DNA of 52,769 nt, from assembly GCA_964448755.1 (NCBI GenBank), contig CAYUXF010000003.1:1-52769 (forward strand). The letters are read 5' to 3'. The position numbers and the translations under genes were made by a program. Each line of letters begins with the position of its first letter. Within the stretch, counting starts at the first letter, position 1. Below are positions 41,783 to 50,842 of this stretch, piece after piece. Below the pieces are notes generated by a model. The model was not told the origin of the DNA, made no database searches, and saw only the letters and a program-made list of their open reading frames with translations. Source of the DNA: CAYUXF01 sp964448755 (GTDB lineage Bacteria > Margulisbacteria > Termititenacia > Termititenacales > CAYUXF01).

Positions 41783-42707
41783 GCTTTAACATTTCATTAA
41801 TGGCTTTTAACGCCGGCTCCTGATACTCTTTTTTTACAGTAATAATATTACTCTCATTTTCTAAAACCTCTGCTATCTTCACCAGCGTTGTTCTCTTCAT
41901 ATTATTACAAGTCGCTAAATTAGTGACTTTATAAAATTTTTTACCGGGATTATCCTGCTCCAAACGATAAATAATGCCGTTCTCTGTAGCAATGATAAAT
42001 TCTTTTTTATCAGATTTAGCTACATAACTCTGGATCTGTCCTGTAGAGCCAATATAGTCCGCCAATTCCAATATTTCCATATTGTTTTCCGGATGCGCCA
42101 GCAAGAGAGCCGCAGGATGTTCGTCTTTGGCTCTCAAAACAAACTGTTTTAAGATTTTATGATGTGTTGGGCAAAAACCGGGAAATAAAATTATCTCTTT
42201 CTCGGAAACTTGCGTTTGCACATAGGCACCTAAAGATTTATCCGGAATAAATAAAATTTGTTTATCCGGCAAACTATTAACTATTTTTACCGCGTTAGAT
42301 GATGTCACGCAAACATCTGCCAGCGCTTTAACATCGGCTGTTGTATTGACATAACAAACCACCTTCGCCGCTGGATACTTTAATTTTAAAGCTTTGACTT
42401 TATTAGCAGAGGCCATGGCCGCCATTGGACAACCGGCATTGAGGTCGGGCAAAAGAACTTTTTTATTGGGCGAGAGCAGCGCGGCCGTTTCTGCCATAAA
42501 ATAAACACCGGCAAAAACTATTATCCCCACATCATCACCGAGCGCGGCAGCTTTTTGAGAGAGCCCAAGTGAATCACCAACATAGTCGGCAATATCCTGA
42601 ACTTCCGGTGCCGTATAAATATGCGCCAAAATAATTGCCTTTTTATCTCTGCGTAATTGATCTATTTTTTCTACTAACAAATTATCTGTCATTTTAGAAA
42701 ACTCCAT
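41775..42707 (-). CDS. nadA: Quinolinate synthase A
   Basis: NadA condenses iminoaspartate with dihydroxyacetone phosphate to quinolinate using a 4Fe-4S cluster. The three cluster cysteines fit LNAGCPMAAMA, DVCVTSSNAVKIV and ATCNNMKRTT. The start ILAHIYTAPEVQDIADYVGDS is diagnostic. The ATG at 42707 has GAGAGAG upstream; an ATG five codons later is a second possibility, and a TTG at 42737 is unlikely. No nadB or nadC lies nearby. It follows purH by 38 nt from the chosen start and is probably co-transcribed. Confidence 0.95.
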   Translation of the reverse strand: MEFSKMTDNLLVEKIDQLRRDKKAIILAHIYTAPEVQDIADYVGDSLGLSQKAAALGDDVGIIVFAGVYFMAETAALLSPNKKVLLPDLNAGCPMAAMASANKVKALKLKYPAAKVVCYVNTTADVKALADVCVTSSNAVKIVNSLPDKQILFIPDKSLGAYVQTQVSEKEIILFPGFCPTHHKILKQFVLRAKDEHPAALLLAHPENNMEILELADYIGSTGQIQSYVAKSDKKEFIIATENGIIYRLEQDNPGKKFYKVTNLATCNNMKRTTLVKIAEVLENESNIITVKKEYQEPALKAINEMLKLS

Positions 42708-42745
42708 ATTTCTCTCTCTTTTCAAGAGAAGACCCAATGGTGAGT

Positions 42746-44251
42746 TTAATGTTTAAAGTGTCTTCTGCCGGTAAAAGCCATTGCTATACCATGTTCGTCA
42801 CAAGCAACAATAGACTCTTCGTCACGGATCGAGCCGCCCGGCTGGATTATCTCTTTAACACCAACGGCAGAGGCCTTATCTACAACATCTCTAAAAGGGA
42901 AAAAGGCGTCTGAAGCCAAAACACAACCTTTAAGTTTATCGACACTGTGTTCTTGTGCTTTTTTTATGGCGCAGTCCAGGGCATCTACTCTCGACATCTG
43001 CCCGGCACCAACCCCAATAGTAGCACCGTCTTTGGCCAGAACAATGGCATTAGATTTAACATGCCGGCAAATTTTCCAGGCAAATAATAACGCCTCCGTA
43101 TTTTCAGAGCTTTTTTTGGTCTTATACTCCAGATCTTTTTCCGTCGTAGTCATTTCATCTCTGGCCTGAATTAAATAGCCGTTATTAGTACGCTTCATAT
43201 CATTGGCGTCAACTTTAAAGTCTGTTTTAATTACCCGGATATTTTTCTTCTCTTTTAATTTTAATAACGCCTCAGGAGTATAGTCTGGCGCAACTATGGC
43301 CTCCACAAAAAGGGCAGCCACCAGCTCTGCTAGCTCCAGATCTACAATTTTATTAGCGCCAATAATTGAGCCGTAAGCGGAAACAGGATCACAGGCCAGA
43401 GCTTTTTTATAAGCCTCGGCTAGTGTCTTGCCTATAGCCGCACCACAGGGATTAGTGTGTTTAATAATAGAAATTGCCGGCGTCTCAAAATCGGCCACAA
43501 TATTCTGGGCCGCATCAATGTCAATAATATTATTGAAGGAGAGTTCTTTGCCATGCAGTTGGTCATAGGGTTTTCCATAGTAAACAGCATCCTGATGGGG
43601 GTTTTCCCCATAACGCAATTTCTGAACATTAGCCTCTGTAATATTGGCAACATTGGGTACTTCGATATTATTGAAAACTTTATTTAAGTAATTAAAAATT
43701 GTCTGGTCGTATTGCGCAGTTTTTTCAAAAACTTTGGCCGCCAATTGCGCTTTGGTTTCCGCACTTAAATTACCTTGATTTTCTTTAAGCTCCGCTAAAA
43801 TTTTTGGATAATCTGCCGGCTCGGTAACGACCCCTACTGAGCGGTAATTTTTGGCAGCAGAACGCAACATTGACGGACCACCAATATCAATATTTTCTAT
43901 CGCTTCTGTCAGCTCAACACCAGGCTTGGCAATAGTCTGAGCAAATGGATACAAATTAACAACCACCAGGTCAATAAATTCAATACTGTGTTTTTGACAG
44001 GTAGCAACATGTTCTTCATTATCGCGCAACGCCAGTAACCCGCCGTGTATTTTAGGATGAAGTGTTTTAACCCGACCATCAAGCATTTCCGGAAAACCGG
44101 TAACTTCAGAAATATCTACAGTCTTTATTTTTTGTTCTTTTAAAACCTTGGCTGTTCCGCCGGTTGAAATAATTTCAAATCCAAGCTCAAGAAGTCCACG
44201 GCAAAAATCAACCAGGCCGGTTTTGTCTGAAACAGATATCAGTGCTCTCAT
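42746..44251 (-). CDS. purH: Bifunctional AICAR transformylase / IMP cyclohydrolase
   Basis: PurH performs the last two steps of purine synthesis. The N-terminal cyclohydrolase domain begins RALISVSDKTGLVDFC with STGGTAKVL and DGRVKTLHPKIHGGLL. The transformylase domain has LRYGENPHQ, IKHTNPCGAAIG and the end DEHGIAMAFTGRRHFKH. The 501-residue length is slightly below average. GGAGG lies nine nt before the ATG. Confidence 0.97.
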   Translation of the reverse strand: MRALISVSDKTGLVDFCRGLLELGFEIISTGGTAKVLKEQKIKTVDISEVTGFPEMLDGRVKTLHPKIHGGLLALRDNEEHVATCQKHSIEFIDLVVVNLYPFAQTIAKPGVELTEAIENIDIGGPSMLRSAAKNYRSVGVVTEPADYPKILAELKENQGNLSAETKAQLAAKVFEKTAQYDQTIFNYLNKVFNNIEVPNVANITEANVQKLRYGENPHQDAVYYGKPYDQLHGKELSFNNIIDIDAAQNIVADFETPAISIIKHTNPCGAAIGKTLAEAYKKALACDPVSAYGSIIGANKIVDLELAELVAALFVEAIVAPDYTPEALLKLKEKKNIRVIKTDFKVDANDMKRTNNGYLIQARDEMTTTEKDLEYKTKKSSENTEALLFAWKICRHVKSNAIVLAKDGATIGVGAGQMSRVDALDCAIKKAQEHSVDKLKGCVLASDAFFPFRDVVDKASAVGVKEIIQPGGSIRDEESIVACDEHGIAMAFTGRRHFKH

Positions 44252-44277
44252 CTTTAAATACCTCCAGTGTTTTTTTG

Positions 44278-44283
44278 ATTATA
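44278..44283 (-). promoter_or_regulatory. -10 element of purH
   Basis: TATAAT on the minus strand lies 26 nt upstream of the purH ATG, with the GGAGG site between. The -35 is weak at 17-nt spacing. Confidence 0.45.
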
Positions 44284-44313
44284 ATATTTTTGTCCGGTTC
44301 TGTCCTCAAGCTA

Positions 44314-44366
44314 AAAAAGCAACACAATATTTCGATGTATAAAATCATAAAAACTGGGCATATATA
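44314..44366 (+). promoter_or_regulatory. Shared 53-bp upstream element, copy 1
   Basis: This element upstream of the 1021-aa secreted protein aligns without gaps to 50310-50362, 47 of 53 bases identical. The longest unbroken match is ATTTCGATGTATAAAATC (18 bases), and GGGCATATATA (11 bases) closes it. TAAA followed 13-14 nt later by GGCATATA is similar to sigma-28/sigma-D promoters, which suggests an alternative sigma factor; that reading is inference. It ends 31 nt before the ATG. Confidence 0.75.
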
Positions 44367-44397
44367 GGGTATTACTTTTAATCAAGAGGGAAGAGGG

Positions 44398-47300
44398 ATG
44401 GTAAATTTCTTAAAGAAAATATCGGTTATTTTATTGCTTTGCAGCTGCGTTTTTGCCGCCTATCAAAATACCGTTCTCCGCGATACTCTCGGCGGCAGCT
44501 CTAGCATATCTGCCGGCAATTATTCTATGCAGAACGTTTTAGGGAAAAACACCGAAACAATTAATCAAAACTACGGCACAACTGTCTATTTAAACGCCAA
44601 TAATTTCTATTCTATGTTCTTTATCTCTTCTGTAGATATTATTCCGCCAGTAATTGGCTCTTTTTCCATTAACAATAATAATGAATACACCGATAACCTG
44701 ACCGTAACTTTACTTACATCAGCCAGCGATCTAAAAGGGGTAAGTTACATGAAGATAAGCAATGACGGAATTAATTGGAGCCAGACCCTAGCCTTTAATT
44801 CAACTTACACCTGGCAATTAACCGCCGGCGAAGGAAATAAAACCGTTTATATAAAAGTAGCTGACCCCTCTTATAACTGGAGTAATGTCAGCCAGGCTTC
44901 TATTATATTTGACAATGGTATCCCGGCTGACCCAACCGGCACATTAGTATTAAATGTTTCCGGCGGGGCTTACAGCAGCGGCGAGAACACTTTAACAATA
45001 GATACTTCCGGCGTTTCTTATGAAGCAGGAACCTCACTCTTTTGGCGTTATAAAAATTATGGCAGCAGCACCTGGAGCGAATGGGGACAGTTGCCATCTA
45101 TAACGGGCTACTTAGCAGACGGCATTATTCTCTATGAAGTAGAATTAAAAGTTGTGGACTCGGCAGGGAACCAATCGGCAGGAACTATAACTGCCAGCCA
45201 GTTATCTGTAGACCGAATTTTCAACGGAACAGCCATTGGCAACACTTCTTTCCCCTGGTCGAGCGACCCTAACCCCGGCATTATTACCTGGCAAGATCCG
45301 GCCGGCGCAGCTGCCGACAGTTATGATGTCTACTGGGGCAAAGACTATAGCGGTGCTATTGCCAATGCCGGCTCCAATATGTCTAATTCTTATGATCCGT
45401 CAATTATTACCAGCGGAGCAGGAACCTACTACTTAAGAGTCCGCACTAAAGACACTGCTGGCAATTTTGGCCCCTGGAAAACAGTAGCCGTTTACAACTA
45501 TTTTCTTGATGAATCGCCCTATTACGCTGTCAGCGGTGAAAGCGGTGTTTCGGCAAACACTCTGGATGTTTTTGAGTCAACCGAAAACATCGCTCTGGTC
45601 AGAAAAGAAAGTAATCTGATCATCGGAACAATCACTATAAACGCCAGAGAACTAAGCATTAATATTAAGACCGAGACACCAAAAATAGTAATTGATAAAG
45701 ACAGTAATAACCTGCCATATATTATGGTCCCCTCTGAAGGAGAATTTGCCTCTGTCGTTAACGCCGCTAAAGCAGCCAGCACACCTATCTGGGTGCCGAT
45801 CAAGTTAGGACCCTTTAACAGCAGTCCGATCATAACCGTTTCTACCGGCAACGGCTATGTAGAAATTACTGGCTATGAGGGAAGCTCATCTTCCAGAACT
45901 GAGAGCGACCGTATCCGCAACTACATTTTTGATGGTACCTATGTCTCTTTTGAGGTCAATGAATTCTCTACTTACGGCACAACATTTATTAACAACGTGG
46001 TATTTGAAAATAACTTTTATTACGGCGAAGAGAATGAGAGCATTCTTGTCCGGGCACGCGTAATTGATTATAACAATGACGGCGTAGAAAACGCTCCGGT
46101 AACTTTCTCTATTGAAAACGGTGACGGTACTTTTACCGGCAGCACCGCGGTCACAACTAACGGCGAAGGCTGGGCGGTTGTCACATTTAATTATCCGGCC
46201 GATTTTGGCACTACCACAATTAAAGCAGCTACTACCGGCAACATTTCTGGCACAACCTATATGGTAATTACCGGCGGGTTAACACCGGCACAGCAAGCCG
46301 CTTACAATGAATGGGCCGCCTCTTTTGCACCAATAAACATTGGCGGACCAAGCAGCGACTACGACGGCGAAGGTCTGATCAATCTCTATGAATGGAACTA
46401 TGGCAAAGCACCTATATCTGACCCAACAATGGTCGATACCGACAGCGACGGCATTAACGATAAATTTGACGCCGCACCAACGGACAACAGCAGCTATGTT
46501 TTCAACAACTCTTTTGCCGCTACGCCAAAAACAACAGCAGGCGAACTCTTCAGCGGCACAGCGGCCAATACAAATATTGTAGCGCAAGCCGGCGGCATGA
46601 AATTAAATTACAATACAGAAACACGCTACGCCAGTGAAGACGGCATTGCCAACGACACTACAACCGTCTTAAAGATCAGCGGTTTTGCCAAAGAAAGAGT
46701 TTATGATGGTAATCTCGGCGAAACATTTGAAAACAACCTTTATCAGGGATTAATGCCCGGCAAAGAATATTCAGTGCTATTTTCTTATATTAACCGCGGC
46801 AATGACTCCGATTCTTTAACTGCCAATATAACACTCGATCAAGAAAGCAGCCGCTGGACCACGCTCAGCAATGGCCTATTAAATAACATTAGTAAATGGC
46901 AAAAAATAGATTATGAGGTAAAAGTTCTGCCGGCCAATGCACTGGCTTACGAAAGAACTACACTAAAGGTAACTCTTTCGCTCTTAAATGGCAATGCGGT
47001 AGAATACTCTAAATTCACCGAAGCTTACGGCGGCGGCACATTAGGCGATGAAGGAATTTACGGCGGCGATGATTATTTTAACTATGAATTCTACCTGCAG
47101 GCAGAAAGTGTCGACCTGGTTTTTGTTGACAGAATTGCCTATGCCGAAAAGCCCGATTCGCTGGTAGGCGGCATTGAAATTGATGAAAAGAACTACGTGC
47201 CAGGAACCAAGATACGTTATGCTGTTGTCATTCGCAATGACAGTGCAGCGATGATACCAACAGTTAATTTAAAAGATATTATTCCGCAGCACTGCCATCT

Positions 47301-47463
47301 TTACTATACAGACCTGCCGACAATTGCCGGAATTCCATCCTCTAATTGGGAATGGAAGGGGGCAACCGCAAACAGCGCCACAGGCGAAGCGGTCTATTTT
47401 GAAATTAAAAACATGCCAGGCAACACAACTGTTACCGCCAGCTACACGGTAACACTTGATTAG
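44398..47463 (+). CDS. Large secreted Ig/Ca-motif/DUF11 protein
   Basis: A signal peptide (about 1-20) precedes about 1000 extracellular residues. In order: a region after NTVLRDTLGGSS; an Ig-like domain about 80-180 (KISNDGINWSQ, TVYIKVADPSYNWS); a second sandwich of similar type about 185-270; a fibronectin-like domain about 275-365; a Big_1/invasin-like domain about 555-630 (APVTFSIENGDGTFTG); a calcium-type stretch DTDSDGINDKFDAAPTD near 680-696; and a C-terminal module ending in a DUF11 repeat (about 920-1021, PGTKIRYAVVIRNDS). This looks like a surface or secreted adhesin-like protein. The C-terminal 240 residues are homologous to the next gene. No sorting signal was identified. Confidence 0.82.
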   Translation: MVNFLKKISVILLLCSCVFAAYQNTVLRDTLGGSSSISAGNYSMQNVLGKNTETINQNYGTTVYLNANNFYSMFFISSVDIIPPVIGSFSINNNNEYTDNLTVTLLTSASDLKGVSYMKISNDGINWSQTLAFNSTYTWQLTAGEGNKTVYIKVADPSYNWSNVSQASIIFDNGIPADPTGTLVLNVSGGAYSSGENTLTIDTSGVSYEAGTSLFWRYKNYGSSTWSEWGQLPSITGYLADGIILYEVELKVVDSAGNQSAGTITASQLSVDRIFNGTAIGNTSFPWSSDPNPGIITWQDPAGAAADSYDVYWGKDYSGAIANAGSNMSNSYDPSIITSGAGTYYLRVRTKDTAGNFGPWKTVAVYNYFLDESPYYAVSGESGVSANTLDVFESTENIALVRKESNLIIGTITINARELSINIKTETPKIVIDKDSNNLPYIMVPSEGEFASVVNAAKAASTPIWVPIKLGPFNSSPIITVSTGNGYVEITGYEGSSSSRTESDRIRNYIFDGTYVSFEVNEFSTYGTTFINNVVFENNFYYGEENESILVRARVIDYNNDGVENAPVTFSIENGDGTFTGSTAVTTNGEGWAVVTFNYPADFGTTTIKAATTGNISGTTYMVITGGLTPAQQAAYNEWAASFAPINIGGPSSDYDGEGLINLYEWNYGKAPISDPTMVDTDSDGINDKFDAAPTDNSSYVFNNSFAATPKTTAGELFSGTAANTNIVAQAGGMKLNYNTETRYASEDGIANDTTTVLKISGFAKERVYDGNLGETFENNLYQGLMPGKEYSVLFSYINRGNDSDSLTANITLDQESSRWTTLSNGLLNNISKWQKIDYEVKVLPANALAYERTTLKVTLSLLNGNAVEYSKFTEAYGGGTLGDEGIYGGDDYFNYEFYLQAESVDLVFVDRIAYAEKPDSLVGGIEIDEKNYVPGTKIRYAVVIRNDSAAMIPTVNLKDIIPQHCHLYYTDLPTIAGIPSSNWEWKGATANSATGEAVYFEIKNMPGNTTVTASYTVTLD

Positions 47464-47474
47464 GAGGAGCATAA

Positions 47475-48506
47475 ATGTTTAAGAAAAAAATATTTTTATT
47501 GTTAGTAGCTATCTGTCTCTTTTACTGCAACGAGCTCAGGGCAGCAGGCAGCGAGGCTGGAAGCACTATTCTTTTTTCTTCTGCCAATATCAGTATTATG
47601 TACACAGCTGCAGACAGCAGTACTGTTTCAGAAAACGGCACCGCCCACGCCATTGACGACCATTCTATTAGTATCTTAGAGATAAACGGTTTAATAGAAA
47701 TAGAAAAATACGATATGTACAATATTGCAGAGAGCAACCCATCTATTAACCAGGCAGCGGAGAACAGCTACACAGACATTCCCGCCGGAGAATATCTTTT
47801 AACCTACACTTACATGAACCGCGGCAATACCAGTGAAGAAATCGGCCTGACCGCCAATATCAGCGGCGCTGAACCTGTTGACCGCTGGAACGTTTTTCCG
47901 CAAAACACTACTTTAAATTTAGCGGAAGACCAGGTCCACACCTTTAGAGTCTCTTTAAACGTTACCGCCCCCTATGCTTTAGATGAAACAACACTGTCTA
48001 TTAATGTCGGATTAAGTGACCCTACAAACGTTGTCAGTTACAATGCCTTTGATAGCGCCTACGTCTATTTTGCCGGCGCGCCAGAATATGCCGAATACGG
48101 CGGCGCTTACGGCGGCACCGGTAATTTTTCTTACCAATACAATCTACAGGCAGAAGGCTATAATTTAAAATATTTACTTAGACAAAAAGAAATTGCCGCC
48201 CCGGCAGAATATGCCGCTTATCCAGGCGCTAACCTCACTGACCCTGTTCCTGGTTCTAAAATAACCTATACCACGCAAATAGTTAACCACAATACTTCGG
48301 TTGCCCATGGTGTTAATATAAAAGATATTATCCCTAATAACTGCCATCTTTTTCCAGATTCACATGAAATCCAAAACATCATCAGTGGCAGCTGGGACTC
48401 TTCTGTCGGCTCGCTGGCTGCTGAAGGAACAGAGGTAGGCTGGGAAAATGTTTATATTTCACCCAATGCCACGGTTACTGTTAAATATACTGTAACTATT
48501 GATTAA
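47475..48506 (+). CDS. Secreted paralogue of the preceding gene's C-terminal module
   Basis: After a signal peptide (about 1-23) the protein follows the last 240 residues of its neighbour: YTYMNRGNTSEEIGLTANI against YINRGNDSDSLTANI, and NIKDIIPNNCHLFP against NLKDIIPQHCHLYY, both ending in VTVKYTVTID or VTASYTVTLD. The C-terminal part is a DUF11 domain. It begins 11 nt after the previous stop with AGGAGG, so both are one operon. Likely surface or secreted; no function known. Confidence 0.8.
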   Translation: MFKKKIFLLLVAICLFYCNELRAAGSEAGSTILFSSANISIMYTAADSSTVSENGTAHAIDDHSISILEINGLIEIEKYDMYNIAESNPSINQAAENSYTDIPAGEYLLTYTYMNRGNTSEEIGLTANISGAEPVDRWNVFPQNTTLNLAEDQVHTFRVSLNVTAPYALDETTLSINVGLSDPTNVVSYNAFDSAYVYFAGAPEYAEYGGAYGGTGNFSYQYNLQAEGYNLKYLLRQKEIAAPAEYAAYPGANLTDPVPGSKITYTTQIVNHNTSVAHGVNIKDIIPNNCHLFPDSHEIQNIISGSWDSSVGSLAAEGTEVGWENVYISPNATVTVKYTVTID

Positions 48507-48581
48507 TTTCTTTATTTTAATTATTTATTGTTATATTATTTTCCCGTATTAAATTAAACGGCAAAGGAGCAGCTTTAAAAA

Positions 48582-48863
48582 ATGGACATTATCTTCTTAT
48601 ATGAAACAACCAATCTCTCTTCTGTCTATGCAGCACAAGAGCTGGAATTGCTTTTAAAAGAACCCGAATTAGAAAAAATTTTTCAATTGACCAAAATAGA
48701 TCTAGCCACTAACGCTGAGGCCGCAGAAAAATTTTCCACAAACTCATTGCCAGTAATTATCTTTATAAAAAACAATAAAGAAATTGGCAGAATTAACGGC
48801 TATTATCCGCCCGACGAACTAAGGACAAGGATCAAAACTATTCTGGCAACAAATAAATGTTAA
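48582..48863 (+). CDS. Thioredoxin-fold protein without the CXXC motif
   Basis: The 93 residues have the thioredoxin second half: LPVIIFIKNNKEIGRINGYY with the cis-proline, then PPDELRTRIKTIL. At the place of CXXC the sequence is YETTNLSS, so it cannot be a redox enzyme; the only cysteine is the last residue. There is no signal peptide. AAAGGAG is present upstream. It may be a binding or chaperone-type protein for the neighbouring secreted proteins, which is speculative. Confidence 0.7.
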   Translation: MDIIFLYETTNLSSVYAAQELELLLKEPELEKIFQLTKIDLATNAEAAEKFSTNSLPVIIFIKNNKEIGRINGYYPPDELRTRIKTILATNKC

Positions 48864-50249
48864 TTATTTAATATTGTATATTTTTATTTTAGTAGAAAGT
48901 GTTGAGCGGTGAACATTAAAATAATCGGCAACTTTTTGAATATTATTATTAAACCGCTCCATTGCCTGAATTATTAGATCTTTTTCGTATTCGCCAACCA
49001 TCTCATTGAGCGACTTGCCATCACTTAAAAAATTCTTTTTAGGGCTGGCAAAAATTTCCAGCGGCAAATGGACCGGTAAAATTTCATCGCCATCCTCCAG
49101 GGTGATTATCCGCTGAAACAAATGCTGCATCTCCCGAATATTCCCAGGCCAGCGGTAACTGCGCAGCAGTGCCTTGGTCTCTTTAGCAATTCCGAGAAAA
49201 GGTCCATTGTATAACTTGTTATACTTATCAAAAAAATAGTCGGCCAGCAGATCTATATCGGTAGAACGCTCACGCAAAGGCGGCAGTTGAATGTTTACAA
49301 CATTTAAACGATGAAAGAGATCTTCTCTAAACACACCTTTTTCGATCATTTGCGGTAAATTCTCATTTGTAGCGGCAATTACCCGGACATTAACTTTAAT
49401 TGGCCCTGCCGCGCTGCCAACCCTTTCGATCTCTCTCTCCTGTAAAACCCTCAAGATCTTCGCCTGCATAATTTTCGGCATATTGCCTATTTCATCAAGA
49501 AAAATAGTGCCGCCGTCAGCCAGCTCAAACTTACCGATCCTGGTTGCCTCCGCTGAAGTAAAAGAACCTTTTTCATGGCCAAATAATTCCGATTCTAAGA
49601 GTTCTGCCGGAATACCACCACAATTGATGGCAATAAAAGGTTTTTCTCTGCGGCTGCCCTCAGAGTGAATTGCCTGCGCTACCAACTCTTTCCCGGTGCC
49701 GGTCTCGCCGGTAATTAAAACAGAGACATCGGAATTTGCCAGTTTAGTAACTTTCTTAAAGACCTCTTTCATGGCAGGGCTTTTGCCGATCATTTTACCT
49801 AACATATGATCTTCCAGCCGTTCCAGCCTGGCAGATAAAACCTGAGTCTTATTGACCAGCTCTTTTTTCTCCGCTGCCCGCAGACAAAGAAGTTTTAATT
49901 GTTCATGGTCGGCAGGCTTAACAATATATTCATAAGCCCCCAGCTTAGTCGCTTTAACGGCCGAACTAGTATCGGCAATTGCCGTATGCATGATAACTTC
50001 GGTAGTCGGCGCTATTTTTTTTATTCTTGTCAGCGTTTCCAGACCGTCCAGACCAGGCATCCGAATATCACACAAGACAACATCAATTTTTTTGGCTGAT
50101 ATTAAAGATAGTGCCTGCTGGCCGCTCCCAGCTTCCAATAGAGAAAAATCTTTTTTGAAAACCAGCGCCAGCGTAGCGCGAACATCTTCTTCATCATCAA
50201 CTAAGAGAAGGACTGGTTTGCTTTCTGCAGACAATTTAGTTTTTGACAT
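48864..50249 (-). CDS. NtrC-family response regulator (REC-AAA+-Fis HTH)
   Basis: The receiver (about 10-125) has acidic residues VDDEED and phosphoacceptor Asp61 in VLCDIRMPG. The AAA+ domain has Walker A GETGTGKE (181-188), Walker B GGTIFLDEI and arginine fingers in FREDLFHRL. The sigma-54 contact loop, usually GAFTGA, is GSFTSA (224-229): the key Phe-Thr is kept but the Gly after it is changed to Ser. A Fis-type HTH (about 425-461) ends the protein. A cognate kinase is not adjacent; the hybrid kinase at 11-13.7 kb is a candidate. It lies between the two genes with shared upstream elements. Confidence 0.93.
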   Translation of the reverse strand: MSKTKLSAESKPVLLLVDDEEDVRATLALVFKKDFSLLEAGSGQQALSLISAKKIDVVLCDIRMPGLDGLETLTRIKKIAPTTEVIMHTAIADTSSAVKATKLGAYEYIVKPADHEQLKLLCLRAAEKKELVNKTQVLSARLERLEDHMLGKMIGKSPAMKEVFKKVTKLANSDVSVLITGETGTGKELVAQAIHSEGSRREKPFIAINCGGIPAELLESELFGHEKGSFTSAEATRIGKFELADGGTIFLDEIGNMPKIMQAKILRVLQEREIERVGSAAGPIKVNVRVIAATNENLPQMIEKGVFREDLFHRLNVVNIQLPPLRERSTDIDLLADYFFDKYNKLYNGPFLGIAKETKALLRSYRWPGNIREMQHLFQRIITLEDGDEILPVHLPLEIFASPKKNFLSDGKSLNEMVGEYEKDLIIQAMERFNNNIQKVADYFNVHRSTLSTKIKIYNIK

Positions 50250-50309
50250 TTTAATAATTTTATCATGTTAAAAAAAAAATTACATCTTTAGCGCCATTAA
50301 TTTAATTAT

Positions 50310-50362
50310 AAAAAGCACCACAAAATTTCGATGTATAAAATCGCAAAAAGAGGGCATATATA
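50310..50362 (+). promoter_or_regulatory. Shared 53-bp upstream element, copy 2
   Basis: Matches 44314-44366 without gaps (six differences). It ends 44 nt before the ATG of the small exported protein. The differences lie between the long conserved blocks, as expected for a spaced protein-binding or promoter site. Confidence 0.75.
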
Positions 50363-50406
50363 TATATAAAATATGATATGACTTAATTTTAACGGGAGGG
50401 AAAATC

Positions 50407-50829
50407 ATGGCTAAAAAAGTGTTGGTGTTTTTATTATTAATCTTGATCTCCGTTGTCTATGCTGTACCGGGTAAAATCAATTATCAGGGGCGTTTAATGG
50501 AGAATGGCAATGTTGTCAACGGCAATAAAACAATGTCATTTTATCTTTATATTAACAACACAGAAACAGAGCTATTATCAAATTATTCTGTGGGTATCAA
50601 TAATGGCATCTACAATGTAGAATTGCCAATTGACCAAGAAAGCCTTCCTTCCAAGAACGAAGAAGTTTATTTGAGAGTCTATATTGACGGCAATAATTCC
50701 AGCGGCACACTGCTCTCGCCAGACGTTCAAATGATCTCTCTGCCTTATGCCATTCATGCTAAAACAGCATCATCTATTGAAGGGGTGGAAGCAAGTTACG
50801 ACGGGACAACAACAATATTTGCCTACTAA
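50407..50829 (+). CDS. Small exported protein with INYQGRL domain
   Basis: A signal peptide (about 1-18) is followed by VPGKINYQGRLMENG, NGIYNVELP and SLPYAIHAKTA. This N-terminal beta domain is common at the start of large bacterial surface or tail-fibre-like proteins, but here the protein stops after 140 residues. It may be a complete small protein or a truncated relic. GGGAGGG precedes the ATG. It has the same upstream element as the large secreted gene, suggesting joint control. Confidence 0.72.
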   Translation: MAKKVLVFLLLILISVVYAVPGKINYQGRLMENGNVVNGNKTMSFYLYINNTETELLSNYSVGINNGIYNVELPIDQESLPSKNEEVYLRVYIDGNNSSGTLLSPDVQMISLPYAIHAKTASSIEGVEASYDGTTTIFAY

Positions 50830-50842
50830 TAAATAGCCCGGA

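Noticed and set aside
44314..44366. Sigma-54 promoter upstream of the large secreted gene
   Set aside because: No GG-N10-GC arrangement matching TGGCAC/TTGC was found; the TAAA...GGCATATA spacing fits a sigma-28-like site better.
45522..45851. 109-aa minus-strand frame
   Set aside because: Antisense shadow within the large secreted protein gene.
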